Shown piece after piece: positions 16,990-26,467 of a stretch of 64,000 bases of DNA. A program made the position numbers and the translations under genes. The stretch lies in contig NZ_CP041743.1 of the NCBI RefSeq assembly GCF_007556815.1, positions 372,001-436,000 on the forward strand, read 5' to 3'. The stretch's first letter is position 1, and each line of letters starts with the position of its first letter. The DNA comes from Paraburkholderia megapolitana. GTDB taxonomy: Bacteria > Pseudomonadota > Gammaproteobacteria > Burkholderiales > Burkholderiaceae. The notes beneath the pieces are model-generated. The model saw only the letters and a list, made by a program, of their open reading frames with translations, was not told the origin of the DNA and searched no databases.

Positions 16990-17290
16990 GTGATCACCCA
17001 ACCGCGAGCACGCAGTGCGAGCGGGATGAATGATTGCCTTGTCACTACCGCAGAAGGTGCGAGGGATGATCTCGTCTCGGACCACCGCCGTTTCAGTGCG
17101 AGGACGACACTTAGGTGCGGGCCACGAAGGCGGCACATGGAAAGGACCCGGTAACGTTTCGAGCGGCTTTCTTTGCCTTCTTTCTTTGCCGCGGCAAAGA
17201 AAGAAGGTGCCGCCCCGCACAGGGGCAACGCCTGCGCCGCGAGGCGCTAATAACGAGCCGCCTGCACAGGCAAAAACAAAAAAATCGCCG
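16990..17290 (-). repeat. Dispersed intergenic repeat, copy B (inverted)
   Basis: Reverse-orientation copy of the element at 16270-16610. The same 32-bp perfect palindrome lies at 17176-17207, and the core GTGCGGGCCACGAAGG ... CGCCGCGAGGCGCTAA matches copies A, C and D with scattered changes. Copies A and B form a large inverted repeat around the small membrane-protein gene. The following 17290-17400 is A-rich with no gene seen. Confidence 0.85.
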
Positions 17291-17400
17291 GATGACAGCC
17301 GAGGGACCGTCAACCAGCGAGAGAGAAATCAACCACTGAGAGAAAAAGAGAGGACAGCAAAAACAAAACGAAAATGCACAGCGAAATCTGAAGCAAAAAA

Positions 17401-18455
17401 TCACCTCCGCTGAAAAGCAAACATAGTCCCGGCAATCAGGATGAACGCCCCGACAATCACCTTCTGCCAGGTACTCGGCACCCCAACCAGTATCAATACG
17501 CCGTTGATCAGCGTCACCAGCACCACCCCCAGCAAGGTCCCGCAACCGTCCCGGTGCCCCCCGTAATCCGTGCCCCACCCAGTATCACAGCCGCAATCAC
17601 ATCGAGTTCCGAACCCACCAGATCGAACGGATTCGCGAGGCGATTATTCGACACATGCAAAATGCCCGCGATACCCGCCAGCATCCCCGTATAACCAAAC
17701 ACAAAAAGATGAATCGCCCGCAGGTTGTAGCCAAGCCGTTCCGCAATCGCGAGACTGCCGCCCATCGCGTACACACCACGCCCCATCATCGTGCGGTTCA
17801 AAAGCCACCACGTCACCCCCGCCGCGAGAAACAGCGCCACCACCGAAACCGGCAGCACTGCGCGCAACCCATCGGCGGTGTGATAGAAAAACAGCGGCAC
17901 GCGGCCGAACCGGTCCATGCTGTACGGGATGTTCATGAAGAACGTCGTCCCGACAAAAGTCAGCAGGATGCCGCGGTACAGATACTGTGTGCCGATCGTC
18001 ACGATCAGCGAAGGCGCCTTCAACCGGTGCACCAGCAACCCGTTGATCACACCGAGCACGACACCGCCCAGCGCACCCAGCAGCAGGATCAATGCAAACG
18101 GTGCGTCCGGCCACCACGCGAACACAGCCTTGGTGATCGAATACATCGTCAACGCGCCGATCGCCGTGAACGACACATCGATACCGCCCGATGCGAGCAC
18201 CACGAGCGTCCCCAGCGCAAACAACGACATCGTCGTCGCCGAGTGCAGCAGATCGAACAGCGTCGCGAGCTGGAAGAAGCGCGGATTGATCGCCCCGACA
18301 ATCACACAGATCGCCACGATCAACGCCATCGTGAGCCATTCGGGATTGCGCGTCAGCCTCGTGCCGAGGCTCGGCGGTTTGACTCGCGGCGCAACGTCGA
18401 TGACGGGCGGCGGGTTCATGGTCGGGTCGGTACGCGAATTCATACTGGATAACAC
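17401..18455 (-). pseudogene. Sugar ABC transporter permease (RbsC family) with a C-terminal frameshift
   Basis: An inner-membrane permease of the ribose/rhamnose type for the deoxyribose transporter. The open frame stops at 17514, reading GTGTVAGPCWGWCW. If one G is restored in the run at 17539-17541, the frame continues through LLGVVLVTLINGVLILVGVPSTWQKVIVGAFILIAGTMFAF to a stop at 17401, the normal end for this family. About 48 residues, including the last membrane helix, are thus lost. It is either a real mutation or a sequencing error in a G/C run. Starts at 18455 (GTG) or 18443 (ATG) are both possible. It is last in the operon. Confidence 0.8.
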
Positions 18456-18461
18456 CCTCGA

Positions 18462-19997
18462 TTATGCTGCGTCCGACAGCAACGCACGGTACAGCCCCGC
18501 CTCGTCCAGCTCGTCCGCACGGTACTCATTGGCCACACGTCCTTTCTTCATCAACAGAATGCGGTCGCAGTTTTGCAGCAGCTCAGGCAGATCGTCGCTG
18601 ATCAGAATGATGCCGATGCCGCGCTTCGATAGTTGCTGCATGATCCGGTAGATGATGTCCTTCGAACCCACGTCGACACCGACCGTCGGTCCATGCAGGA
18701 TCAGCACGTGCGGATCGATTGCGAGCCAGCGGCCGATCAGCACGCGCTGCTGGTTGCCGCCGGACAGTGATTGCACCGGCTTGTCGACGCCCGGCGTCGC
18801 GATCTGCAGATCGTTCACCGTCTGCTCGGCAAGTGCCTGCGCGCGCTTGCTGTCGACCTGGCCGAAGCGGTCGCGCAGGTTCGTGATCAGCGCGGTGATC
18901 ACGTTGTCGCGAATCGATTTATCGAGAAACAACCCTTCGTTCAGGCGGTCTTCCGGCACGTAACCGATTCGCTGCTGGCGCGCATCCGAAGGTGTGCGCA
19001 ATCTGATCGGCCGGCCTTCGAGCACGACCGTCCCGCTCTGCGCCGGCGCCACGCCGGCAAGCGCGCGCGCCAGTTCGTTGCGGCCCGAATCGAGCAACCC
19101 CGTCACGCCGACAATCTCGCCGCGGTGCAGCGCGAACGTCACGTCGCTGAATTGCCCCGCGCGCGACAGGCCGCGCACGTCGAGCACGATGTCCTGACCA
19201 AGGCCGCCTTCGCGGTAACGTTCGGTCGACAGATGGCGCCCTGTCATCAGTTCGCTGATCTGCGCCTTCGTATAGTTTGCAATCGGTCCCTGCGCCATCT
19301 TCTGGCCGTCGCGCAGCACGATGACCTCGCCGCCAATCGCATAACACTCGTCGAGCTTGTGGCTGACGAACAGCACCGTGACGCCCTGCGCACGCAGATT
19401 CGCGAGCACGGCGATCAGGTTGTCGACTTCCTTTTGCGTGAGCGAGGTTGTCGGTTCGTCCATGATGACGAAGCGCGCCTCGCTCGCAATCGCACGCGCG
19501 ATCGCCACCAGTTGGCGCGTCGCGAGCGGCAGCTGTTCGACCAGTGTGCCGAGAAACGCAGCATCGCCAGGCAGGCCGACCGACTGCAGCGCACGCGCCG
19601 CCGTGCGAGCCAGTGCACGACGATCGAACGTTCGCGCAAGACGTCCGCCGTGTTCTGCAAGTTCCGAGGTCAGCCCGACGTTTTCGGCGACGCTCATGTT
19701 CGGCAGCAACGACAGGTCCTGATAGACTGTTTCGATGCCGGCGGCCAGCGCTTCGAGCGCGCTCAATCGCGCGTGCCGCACACCTTCGACGATCAGTTCG
19801 CCTTCGTCGGGCGGCTGCGCACCGGAGATGATCTTGATCAGCGTGCTCTTGCCGCAGCCGTTCTCGCCGAGCAGGTGATAGATCTGCCCGCGCTCGAACG
19901 ACAGGCTCACGCCGCGCAGCGCATGCACGCCTGTGAACCGTTTATGTACGCCGACCACCTGCAGGAACGGCGTGGATGTGACCGCTTGATTCGTCAT
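18462..19997 (-). CDS. Sugar ABC transporter ATP-binding protein (RbsA type, two ABC domains)
   Basis: A 511-residue duplicated ATPase. The first domain has an intact Walker A (GENGCGKST) and Walker B (FVIMDEPTTSL). The second has the degenerate GLLDSGRNELARAL site, LSGGNQQRVLIGRWL signature and VLILHGPTVGVDVGSK, as is normal for this family. It energises uptake with the flanking permeases and the binding protein at 20065. Gene order fits a complete CUT2-type sugar importer. Deoxyribose as substrate is inferred from the downstream enzymes. Confidence 0.93.
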   Translation of the reverse strand: MTNQAVTSTPFLQVVGVHKRFTGVHALRGVSLSFERGQIYHLLGENGCGKSTLIKIISGAQPPDEGELIVEGVRHARLSALEALAAGIETVYQDLSLLPNMSVAENVGLTSELAEHGGRLARTFDRRALARTAARALQSVGLPGDAAFLGTLVEQLPLATRQLVAIARAIASEARFVIMDEPTTSLTQKEVDNLIAVLANLRAQGVTVLFVSHKLDECYAIGGEVIVLRDGQKMAQGPIANYTKAQISELMTGRHLSTERYREGGLGQDIVLDVRGLSRAGQFSDVTFALHRGEIVGVTGLLDSGRNELARALAGVAPAQSGTVVLEGRPIRLRTPSDARQQRIGYVPEDRLNEGLFLDKSIRDNVITALITNLRDRFGQVDSKRAQALAEQTVNDLQIATPGVDKPVQSLSGGNQQRVLIGRWLAIDPHVLILHGPTVGVDVGSKDIIYRIMQQLSKRGIGIILISDDLPELLQNCDRILLMKKGRVANEYRADELDEAGLYRALLSDAA

Positions 19998-20064
19998 GAC
20001 GCACCGCGAAGATAACGCACCGGTATGGCTACCGGCGCGCCGTTAGTCTGATCGAAGCGTGCGA

Positions 20065-21069
20065 TCAGAACGGATACTGCTTGTAGTTCGACTTGTCGAC
20101 GTTCACCCAACCCTGACCGCGCACGATGATGCCCTTGCCCGGTCCCTTCGCCACAGTCACCTTGTTGTAGCCCGGAATGCCGAGATCGGCGCCGTTCTCG
20201 ACGGTCTTGCCATCGAGCAACAGCTTCGCGATCTTGTTCATCGCGAGGCCGGCAAGCTTCGGATCCCAGAACGCGATGCCGTTCACCGCGCCGCTTTCGA
20301 GGAACTTGCCCGCTTCGGTCGGCAGGCCCGTGCCGTACACGCAGATCTTGCCCTGCAGGCCCGCTTCTTCGACCGCTCGACCGATACCGATGATGTCGAG
20401 CGACGACGACCCCTGGAAGCCCTTCAGGTCCGGATGCTTGCGCAGCACTTCTTTCGCGACTTCGTAGGCGCGCTCGCCATCGTTATTGGTTTCGAGTTTC
20501 GGTTCGACGAGATTCATCTTCGGATACTTCGCCTTCGCGTTGTCGATGCCGCCGTCGGCCCACTGCACCTGCGAGCGGCTGCCCAGCGAGCCGACCAGCA
20601 CCGCCCACTTGCCTTCGTCGTGCATGCACGATGCGAGCCGTTCGTTGAGACCGGCGCCGTACGCCGTGTTGTCGAACGCCTCGATGTCGACCATCGTGTT
20701 CTTCTCGTTGTCGGCCTCGTGCGTGACGACCTTGATGCCGCGATCCATCGCTTTCTTCAGCGCAGGTTCAAGGGTGGGCGGATCGTATGGCACCACCGCG
20801 ATCGCGTTGACTTTCTTCGCGATCAGATCTTCGATGATCTTCAACTGTTGCGCTGCATCTGCGCGTCCCGGTCCGGTCTGGTAAGCGGTCACGCCCGGCG
20901 TGTCCTTCGCGAATTCCTTCACGCCGTCATCCATCCGGTTGAACCAGCTGATGCCCGTCACCTTGACGACCGTGACGATCGTCTCGTTGGTTGCCGCCTG
21001 CGCCGCGACGATCACGCCTGCTGCGAGAGTCCCCGCTGCCACGGCGGCAGCCAGTCGAGTCAGTTTCAT
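20065..21069 (-). CDS. Sugar ABC transporter periplasmic binding protein (LsrB/RhaS-like)
   Basis: A 334-residue protein with a signal peptide ending AAGVIVAAQAATNE. The mature chain follows the periplasmic-binding-protein I fold: VVKVTGISWFNRMDDG, KKVNAIAVVPYDPPTLEPAL, GFQGSSSLDIIGIGRAVEEAG. It sits in the middle of the operon between the ATPase and a small gene. It should deliver the sugar to the two permeases; the ligand is inferred to be 2-deoxyribose or a deoxynucleoside sugar. Confidence 0.92.
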   Translation of the reverse strand: MKLTRLAAAVAAGTLAAGVIVAAQAATNETIVTVVKVTGISWFNRMDDGVKEFAKDTPGVTAYQTGPGRADAAQQLKIIEDLIAKKVNAIAVVPYDPPTLEPALKKAMDRGIKVVTHEADNEKNTMVDIEAFDNTAYGAGLNERLASCMHDEGKWAVLVGSLGSRSQVQWADGGIDNAKAKYPKMNLVEPKLETNNDGERAYEVAKEVLRKHPDLKGFQGSSSLDIIGIGRAVEEAGLQGKICVYGTGLPTEAGKFLESGAVNGIAFWDPKLAGLAMNKIAKLLLDGKTVENGADLGIPGYNKVTVAKGPGKGIIVRGQGWVNVDKSNYKQYPF

Positions 21070-21093
21070 GCCATGTCTCCTTTTTTGTGGTCC

Positions 21094-21375
21094 TTAAAGC
21101 CCCGGCAGCCTCAACCTTGAGGCAGCCTCGTTGATATCGCTATGGCATCGGGGTGACAGGGGAAGAGGCACCTCGAGGACCATGTAGGTCAGATGCTCGA
21201 GCGCCAGTCCCATTTCCCGGTGGTCCAGATAACCCCGGATGATTTTTCCACCATCGACCAAGCCAAGAGAAGCCGACGCCCCATGCTGATGCGCACTCGA
21301 AAGCTGGTCAGGCAACAATGCCTCCACCTCGCCGAGAACCCTCAAAATGAGCTTCGTCACACGATCGCTACTCAT
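21094..21375 (-). CDS. Small protein of unknown function inside the sugar ABC operon
   Basis: A 93-residue soluble protein with a good ribosome site (GGAG five bases before ATG), lying between the permease and the binding-protein genes on the same strand. The central stretch GYLDHREMGLALEHLTYMVLEVPLPLS has a helix-turn pattern that faintly recalls MafI-type small immunity proteins. That resemblance is weak. It is not a usual component of sugar importers. It may be a modifier or a passenger gene. Confidence 0.65.
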   Translation of the reverse strand: MSSDRVTKLILRVLGEVEALLPDQLSSAHQHGASASLGLVDGGKIIRGYLDHREMGLALEHLTYMVLEVPLPLSPRCHSDINEAASRLRLPGL

Positions 21376-21432
21376 CTTTACTCCATCATCGCGCCTGCTC
21401 AGTTGCGTTCGATTGCGTTCGATTGCGCTCGT

Positions 21433-22464
21433 CTAAGGCTTCGTCTGCACGCGGTCGGCGCGCACGAAGCCGAAGATCGCACGCACCCGTTCGCCACCCG
21501 CAAACGCAAGCGACAGCAGCAACAGGAAACCCCATGTGCAGTCGCCGAAGAACTGCGACACGCCGAGTAGATTGAACAGGCTCGATAGAAATTGCAGCAC
21601 GGTTGCTGCAAAGAACACACAGATAATGCGTCCGTAGCCGCCGGCGGGATTCACGCCGCCCATTACGGCGATCAGGATCGCGATCAGCAGATACGAATTG
21701 CCGTAGTCCCACTTCGCGCTCGACGTATGCGACGTGCTGATCAAACCCGCCAGCGATGCGAGTACGCCGCACATCGCATAGGTAAGCACGAGCATGCGCG
21801 TACGCGGAATTCCCGCGTAAAACGCGGCCTTCGGGTTCGTGCCCATCAGATACAGGCGCAGGCCGAATGGGCTGCGCCTGAGCAGCCAGCCCAGCACGAC
21901 GATTGCCGCGATGAAGATGACAAACGAAATCGGTACCTGAAACACGGTGCCGTTGCCGATGTCCGACAGAGGATCGACGTAGTCGACGTGCACCGAAGCA
22001 CCATTGCTGAGCACCACGGCAAAGCCGGTGAACAGCAACTGCGTGCCGAGCGTGCAGAGAATCGGTGTGAGTTGCAACCGAGCGATCACGACGCCGTTCA
22101 GCAGCCCACCGAGCAGCCCCATCGCAACCACGATCACGCAAAACAGCGACGTATAGAGCACCGGCGAATCGTCGCCGCTTACGAAGTGCGGCACGATCAG
22201 CGCGGCGACCATCCCCGACAGATTGGCAAGTCCGACGCCCGACAGATCGATGCCGCCGTTGCCGGAAATCATCGATAGCATGATGCCGAGCGCAAGCAGG
22301 CCGAGTTCGGGTAGCTGACTACCCATCGACTGCAGGTTGTCGATTCCGACGAACAAGCCATGCGACAGTACCGTCGCAATCACCACGACCAGTACGTTGA
22401 CGATGAGCAGAAAATTCAGTTGCCGGTCGGCGAACAGCTTTCCGGCGGCAGGCAAGGACTTCAT
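21433..22464 (-). CDS. Sugar ABC transporter permease (RbsC family)
   Basis: A 343-residue inner-membrane permease with about 8-10 hydrophobic segments. GNGGIDLSGVGLANLSGM corresponds to the conserved GGIDLSVG motif of ribose-type permeases, and VIARLQLTPILCTLGTQLLFTG to the following helix. It is the intact partner of the frameshifted permease at 17401-18455. The two belong to one importer, as in rhamnose-type systems with two permeases. Confidence 0.92.
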   Translation of the reverse strand: MKSLPAAGKLFADRQLNFLLIVNVLVVVIATVLSHGLFVGIDNLQSMGSQLPELGLLALGIMLSMISGNGGIDLSGVGLANLSGMVAALIVPHFVSGDDSPVLYTSLFCVIVVAMGLLGGLLNGVVIARLQLTPILCTLGTQLLFTGFAVVLSNGASVHVDYVDPLSDIGNGTVFQVPISFVIFIAAIVVLGWLLRRSPFGLRLYLMGTNPKAAFYAGIPRTRMLVLTYAMCGVLASLAGLISTSHTSSAKWDYGNSYLLIAILIAVMGGVNPAGGYGRIICVFFAATVLQFLSSLFNLLGVSQFFGDCTWGFLLLLSLAFAGGERVRAIFGFVRADRVQTKP

Positions 22465-22542
22465 GATGACGACCAGCTCCTTCTGACTGCGGGACTGCCT
22501 GTAACCTGTATCGCGACATCGACAACGGCCTGCACGAAAGTC

Positions 22543-23502
22543 CTATCGACTCCCGGCGCGCGCTGCGTCGCTCAACACCTGATTCACTTCGCTCAAACTC
22601 GGCATCGACGGCGCGGTGCCCGGCCGCGTAACGGAGATGCCCGCTAGCGCACAGCCGAAGCGCATCGCTTCAACGGGGTCGGCGCCGCGCGCAAGCGCCG
22701 CTGCGAACCCGCCGGTAAAGCCGTCGCCCGCGCCCGCGGTTTCGACCACCTTGCCGCAGCGGAACGCCGGCACCAGCACCGACTGCTGCGCCGAATGCAG
22801 CAACGCGCCCGCTTCGCCGAGCGTAATGATGGCTGTGCCGACGCCCTTCTCGAGCAGCAGCTCAGCGGCACGGCGCGCGTCGTCGATCGATTCGATCGGC
22901 ACACCCGTCAGCGCTTCGGCTTCCGTTTCGTTTGGCGTGATGTAGTCGCACAGCGGATAGAGATCGTCGGGCAGCGGCATAGCCGGCGCCGGATTGAACA
23001 CGGTGATCACACCATGTCGCCGCGCGACTTCGAGACCGCGCCGCGCAGCCGGCAGCGGCTGCTCGAGCTGCGTGACGAACACACGCGCAGCGGCGATATC
23101 GGCTTCGATTGCATCGACGTCGGTGGCGCTCATCGTGCCGGCCGCACCGGCCGCGACGATGATCGCGTTCATGCCGGTCGTCTCGTCGACGAAGATGTGT
23201 GCGGCACCAGTCGATAGATTGTCGACTGTCGTGGCGCGCGCGGTGATGCCTTCGGTCGCCCATGTCGCGCGTGCAATCTCGCCGAACGCATCATTGCCGA
23301 TGCGCGTGCAGAACACCACATCGGCGCCTGCTCGCGCGGCCGCAACCGCCTGATTCGAGCCCTTACCGCCTGGCCCCATCGCGAACGCGGTACCGGCAAT
23401 CGTTTCGCCGATCAGCGGCATGCGCGCGGCGCGAAACGTCAGATCGGTTACGTAGATGCCGAGGATGACAACCCGGCCGCCGCGTTCGGGCTGCGTGTTC
23501 AT
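22543..23502 (-). CDS. PfkB family carbohydrate kinase, probable deoxyribokinase
   Basis: A 319-residue ribokinase-like enzyme. The N-terminal sugar-binding GPGGKGSNQAVAAARAGA and the C-terminal active-site motif ETAGAGDGFTGGFAAAL (catalytic Asp in GAGD) are intact. The presence of deoC in the same operon suggests it phosphorylates 2-deoxyribose at C5. It overlaps the upstream mutarotase gene by ATGA. Ribokinase activity cannot be excluded. Confidence 0.9.
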   Translation of the reverse strand: MNTQPERGGRVVILGIYVTDLTFRAARMPLIGETIAGTAFAMGPGGKGSNQAVAAARAGADVVFCTRIGNDAFGEIARATWATEGITARATTVDNLSTGAAHIFVDETTGMNAIIVAAGAAGTMSATDVDAIEADIAAARVFVTQLEQPLPAARRGLEVARRHGVITVFNPAPAMPLPDDLYPLCDYITPNETEAEALTGVPIESIDDARRAAELLLEKGVGTAIITLGEAGALLHSAQQSVLVPAFRCGKVVETAGAGDGFTGGFAAALARGADPVEAMRFGCALAGISVTRPGTAPSMPSLSEVNQVLSDAARAGSR

Positions 23503-23981
23503 GCGTCGTTCCTTGCGGGGTCGCGTGGCGCGTCCGGCGCGAGCAATACGCCCTTGCTGAAAACGAAGCAGCCGTAGCCGCGCTGTTCGCCGGTTGCGAT
23601 CACGCAGTAAGCCTTGCGGGCACGCTCGTAAAACGCAAACCGTTCGATCGAGGCAAGCGGCACGCTGCGACCTTCGGCTGCGTCGATTTCAGCCTGCACT
23701 TCACGTTGCACAGCCGGAATCGTGTTCGGCTCGCCGACCACTTCCATACGCAGCGCCGGATGTTCGACGAACGTATCGAGCGGCATCACCGACAGCACCG
23801 CGCGAACCGCGCGCGCCGAATCGACGCCGTCGAGGCGCAGCACCTTGCCAAGCACGGTTGCGCGGGCGACGGAGTCGCCGGGGAAATTCGCGTCGCAGAT
23901 CACCAGTTCGTCGCCGTGTCCCATTGCGCGCAGCGCATGCAGGATGTCGGCGTTCAACAGCGGGTCCAGATTCTTCAGCAC
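23499..23981 (-). CDS. RbsD/FucU family sugar mutarotase
   Basis: A 160-residue protein. The N-terminus LNADILHALRAMGHGDELVICDANFPGD is the RbsD/FucU signature (catalytic His in MGHGD). The C-terminal FAFYERARKAYCVIATGEQRGYGCFVFSKGV is FucU-like. It should speed anomer interconversion of the imported sugar before phosphorylation. Its stop overlaps the kinase start by four bases. Confidence 0.92.
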   Translation of the reverse strand: MLKNLDPLLNADILHALRAMGHGDELVICDANFPGDSVARATVLGKVLRLDGVDSARAVRAVLSVMPLDTFVEHPALRMEVVGEPNTIPAVQREVQAEIDAAEGRSVPLASIERFAFYERARKAYCVIATGEQRGYGCFVFSKGVLLAPDAPRDPARNDA

Positions 23982-24052
23982 ATCGTCTCCTTCGTGTCGG
24001 TTGCGCGGGTTCGCACGTTGAGTGCCTGCGCGCCTGCGGATATCGCGGACGC

Positions 24053-26454
24053 TCAGTCGCCGTACGGTATCCAGATATTTTTCACTTGTATAGCTTCACG
24101 CAGCCACACGGGCCCTTCGCTCGACCGGTCGAACCAGTCGAACTGGCGGCCGTAATCGACGAAGGTGCGCTTCAGGTTGCCGATCGACTCGCGTTCGACT
24201 AACGCCGAGTGCGCTTCACTGCCGAAGCACCACAGCGCGTCGACGTCGTCGTGCTTCGCAAGCGCACCGAGCAGCGCGTCGCGTTCGCCGGTCACGATGT
24301 TCAGTGCGCCGTCGGGCACGTCCGAGGTTTCGACGACCTGGTAAAAGTCGGTTGCTGCGAGCGGGCACGTCGTGCTCGGCAGCACGACCACGCGGTTGCC
24401 GAGTGCAAGCGCCGGCGCCACCAGCGAGATAAACGACAGCAGCGGCGCTTCATCGGGACACGCGATGCCGATCACGCCGAGCGGTTCGTGCATCGCCAGC
24501 GCGACGCCGCGTAGCGGCGGCGTATGCACCGCGCCATCGAACTTGTCGGCCCATGCCGCGTAGGTGAAGAGGCGCGCCACCGAGGCATCGACTTCCGCCC
24601 GTGCGACTGCTTCGCCGGTGCCGGTACGCGCCATCAACTGCCGCGCGAATTCCGCAGCGCGCACGGTGAGATTTTCGGCGAGGAAGTACAGCACCTGCGC
24701 GCGGTTATGTGCGGTGGTCTGCGACCACTTCTGCGCGCTGCGCGCGGCGGCCACGGCATTGCGGATGTCCTTGCGGTTGCCACTGCCGACTTCGCCGGCC
24801 AGTGTGCCGTCGTGCGCATACACCGGCAGCACGTAACCGCTGTCGGGCCGTACCTGCTTGCCGCCGATAAACAGCTTCGCGGTGCGATCGACGGTCTGCA
24901 GCAGTGCGGTATCGGTGGCGAAGTCCGATTCCGTTTCCTCGTGCGCGGCCGCTTGCGGCGCCGGACGACGCATCGCAAGATCGAGCCATGCGAGCGGCTG
25001 CAGATATTCGTAGAGACCTTCACGGCCGCCTTCGCGTCCATAGCCCGACTCGCGATAACCACCGAAGCCGACCGCCGCATCGAACAGATTGGTCGCGTTG
25101 ACCCACACGACGCCCGCAGCCAGTTGCGGTGCGATGTCCAGCGCGCGGCCGATAGTCTCGCTCCACACGCTGGCTGCGAGACCGTAGCGCGTGTTGTTCG
25201 CGAGCGCGACGGCTTCGTCGGGTGTACGAAAGCTCATCGCCACCAGCACCGGGCCGAAGATTTCTTCCTGAGCCAACGTCGATGCAGGTGCGACACCGGT
25301 GACGAGCGTCGGCGGATAAAAGCAGCCTCCCGACGGCAGACCGGTCTCCGACGCCTGCCACACCGCGCAACCTTCGCGACGACCGGTTTCGACGAGACCG
25401 CGAATGCGTTCGAGTTGCACCGGATCGACGATCGCGCCGATATCGATGCTCTTGTCGAGCGACGGGCCGACGCGCAGCGTCTGCATGCGGCGCTTGAGCT
25501 TGTCGATGAAGCGCGCCTCGACACCTTCCTGCACGAGCAGCCGCGAACCCGCGCAGCACACCTGCCCCTGGTTGAACCAGATCGCGTCGACCACGCCCTC
25601 GACGGCACCGTCGAGATCCGCATCGTCGAACACGATGAACGGCGACTTACCGCCGAGTTCAAGCGTAAGCGACTTGCCCGAGCCCGCGGTGCGCGAACGG
25701 ATCAACCGCCCCACTTCCGTCGACCCGGTGAACGCAATCTTGTCGACCTGCGGATGCTCGACGAGCGCGGCGCCTGTGCTGCCGTCACCGCTTACGACAT
25801 TCAGCACGCCGGCAGGCAACCCCGCACGTTGCGCAAGTTCAGCGAACAACAACGCAGTGAGCGGCGTGTATTCAGCGGGCTTCAGTACGACGCAGTTGCC
25901 GGTGGCGAGCGCCGGTGCAATCTTCCATGCGAGCATGAGCAGCGGGAAATTCCACGGCACGATCTGACCGATCACGCCGAGCGGTGCCCAGCCTGCGAAT
26001 TCGCTGTCCTGCAACTGCGCCCAGCCCGCGTGATACAGGAAATGCCGCGCGACGAGCGGCACATCGATGTCGCGCGTCTCGCGGATCGGCTTGCCGTTGT
26101 CGAGTGCTTCGAGCACGGCGAAGAGCCGGCTGTGCCGCTGCACCATGCGCGCAAGCGCATACAGATGCCGGGCACGCCCTGCACCACCGAGCGCGCGCCA
26201 TGCCGGCTGCGCTTTACGCGCGGCGAGCACCGCCGCATTTACGTCGGCGGCATCGCCTTGCGCAACGTGTGCAAGCAGTTCACCGCTCGCAGGCGCATGC
26301 GTTTCGAAACGCTGGCCGGCAGCCGGCGCACGCCACGCACCATCGATGAAATGCCCGAAGGTCGACTCGTGCTGCGCGAGCCACGCGCGTACGGGTTGAT
26401 CGTCCTCGGGGCGGGACCGTACTCCATCGAAGAAAAATACTCGGCTACGCTCAT
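24053..26454 (-). pseudogene. Two-domain aldehyde dehydrogenase (ALDH16-like) with an N-terminal frameshift
   Basis: The main open frame gives 725 residues from 26230. Its catalytic domain has FTGSTEVG, catalytic Glu in LELGGKSP and catalytic Cys in NQGQVCCAGSR. A second ALDH-like domain (about residues 455-725) lacks the catalytic Cys, as in ALDH16 proteins. The true N-terminus begins MSVAEYFSSMEYGPAP at 26454 in another frame. One base missing from the G run at 26408-26411 breaks it from EDDQPVRAWLAQHE..., which leads into the long frame. It probably oxidises the acetaldehyde released by DeoC. Either a real mutation or a homopolymer error. Confidence 0.8.
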
Positions 26455-26467
26455 GAGATCGGTCTGT

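Noticed and set aside
16270..17290. A complete insertion sequence or CRISPR-like array at the repeat pair
   Set aside because: There is no transposase gene and no regular repeat-spacer pattern; only a large inverted repeat is present.
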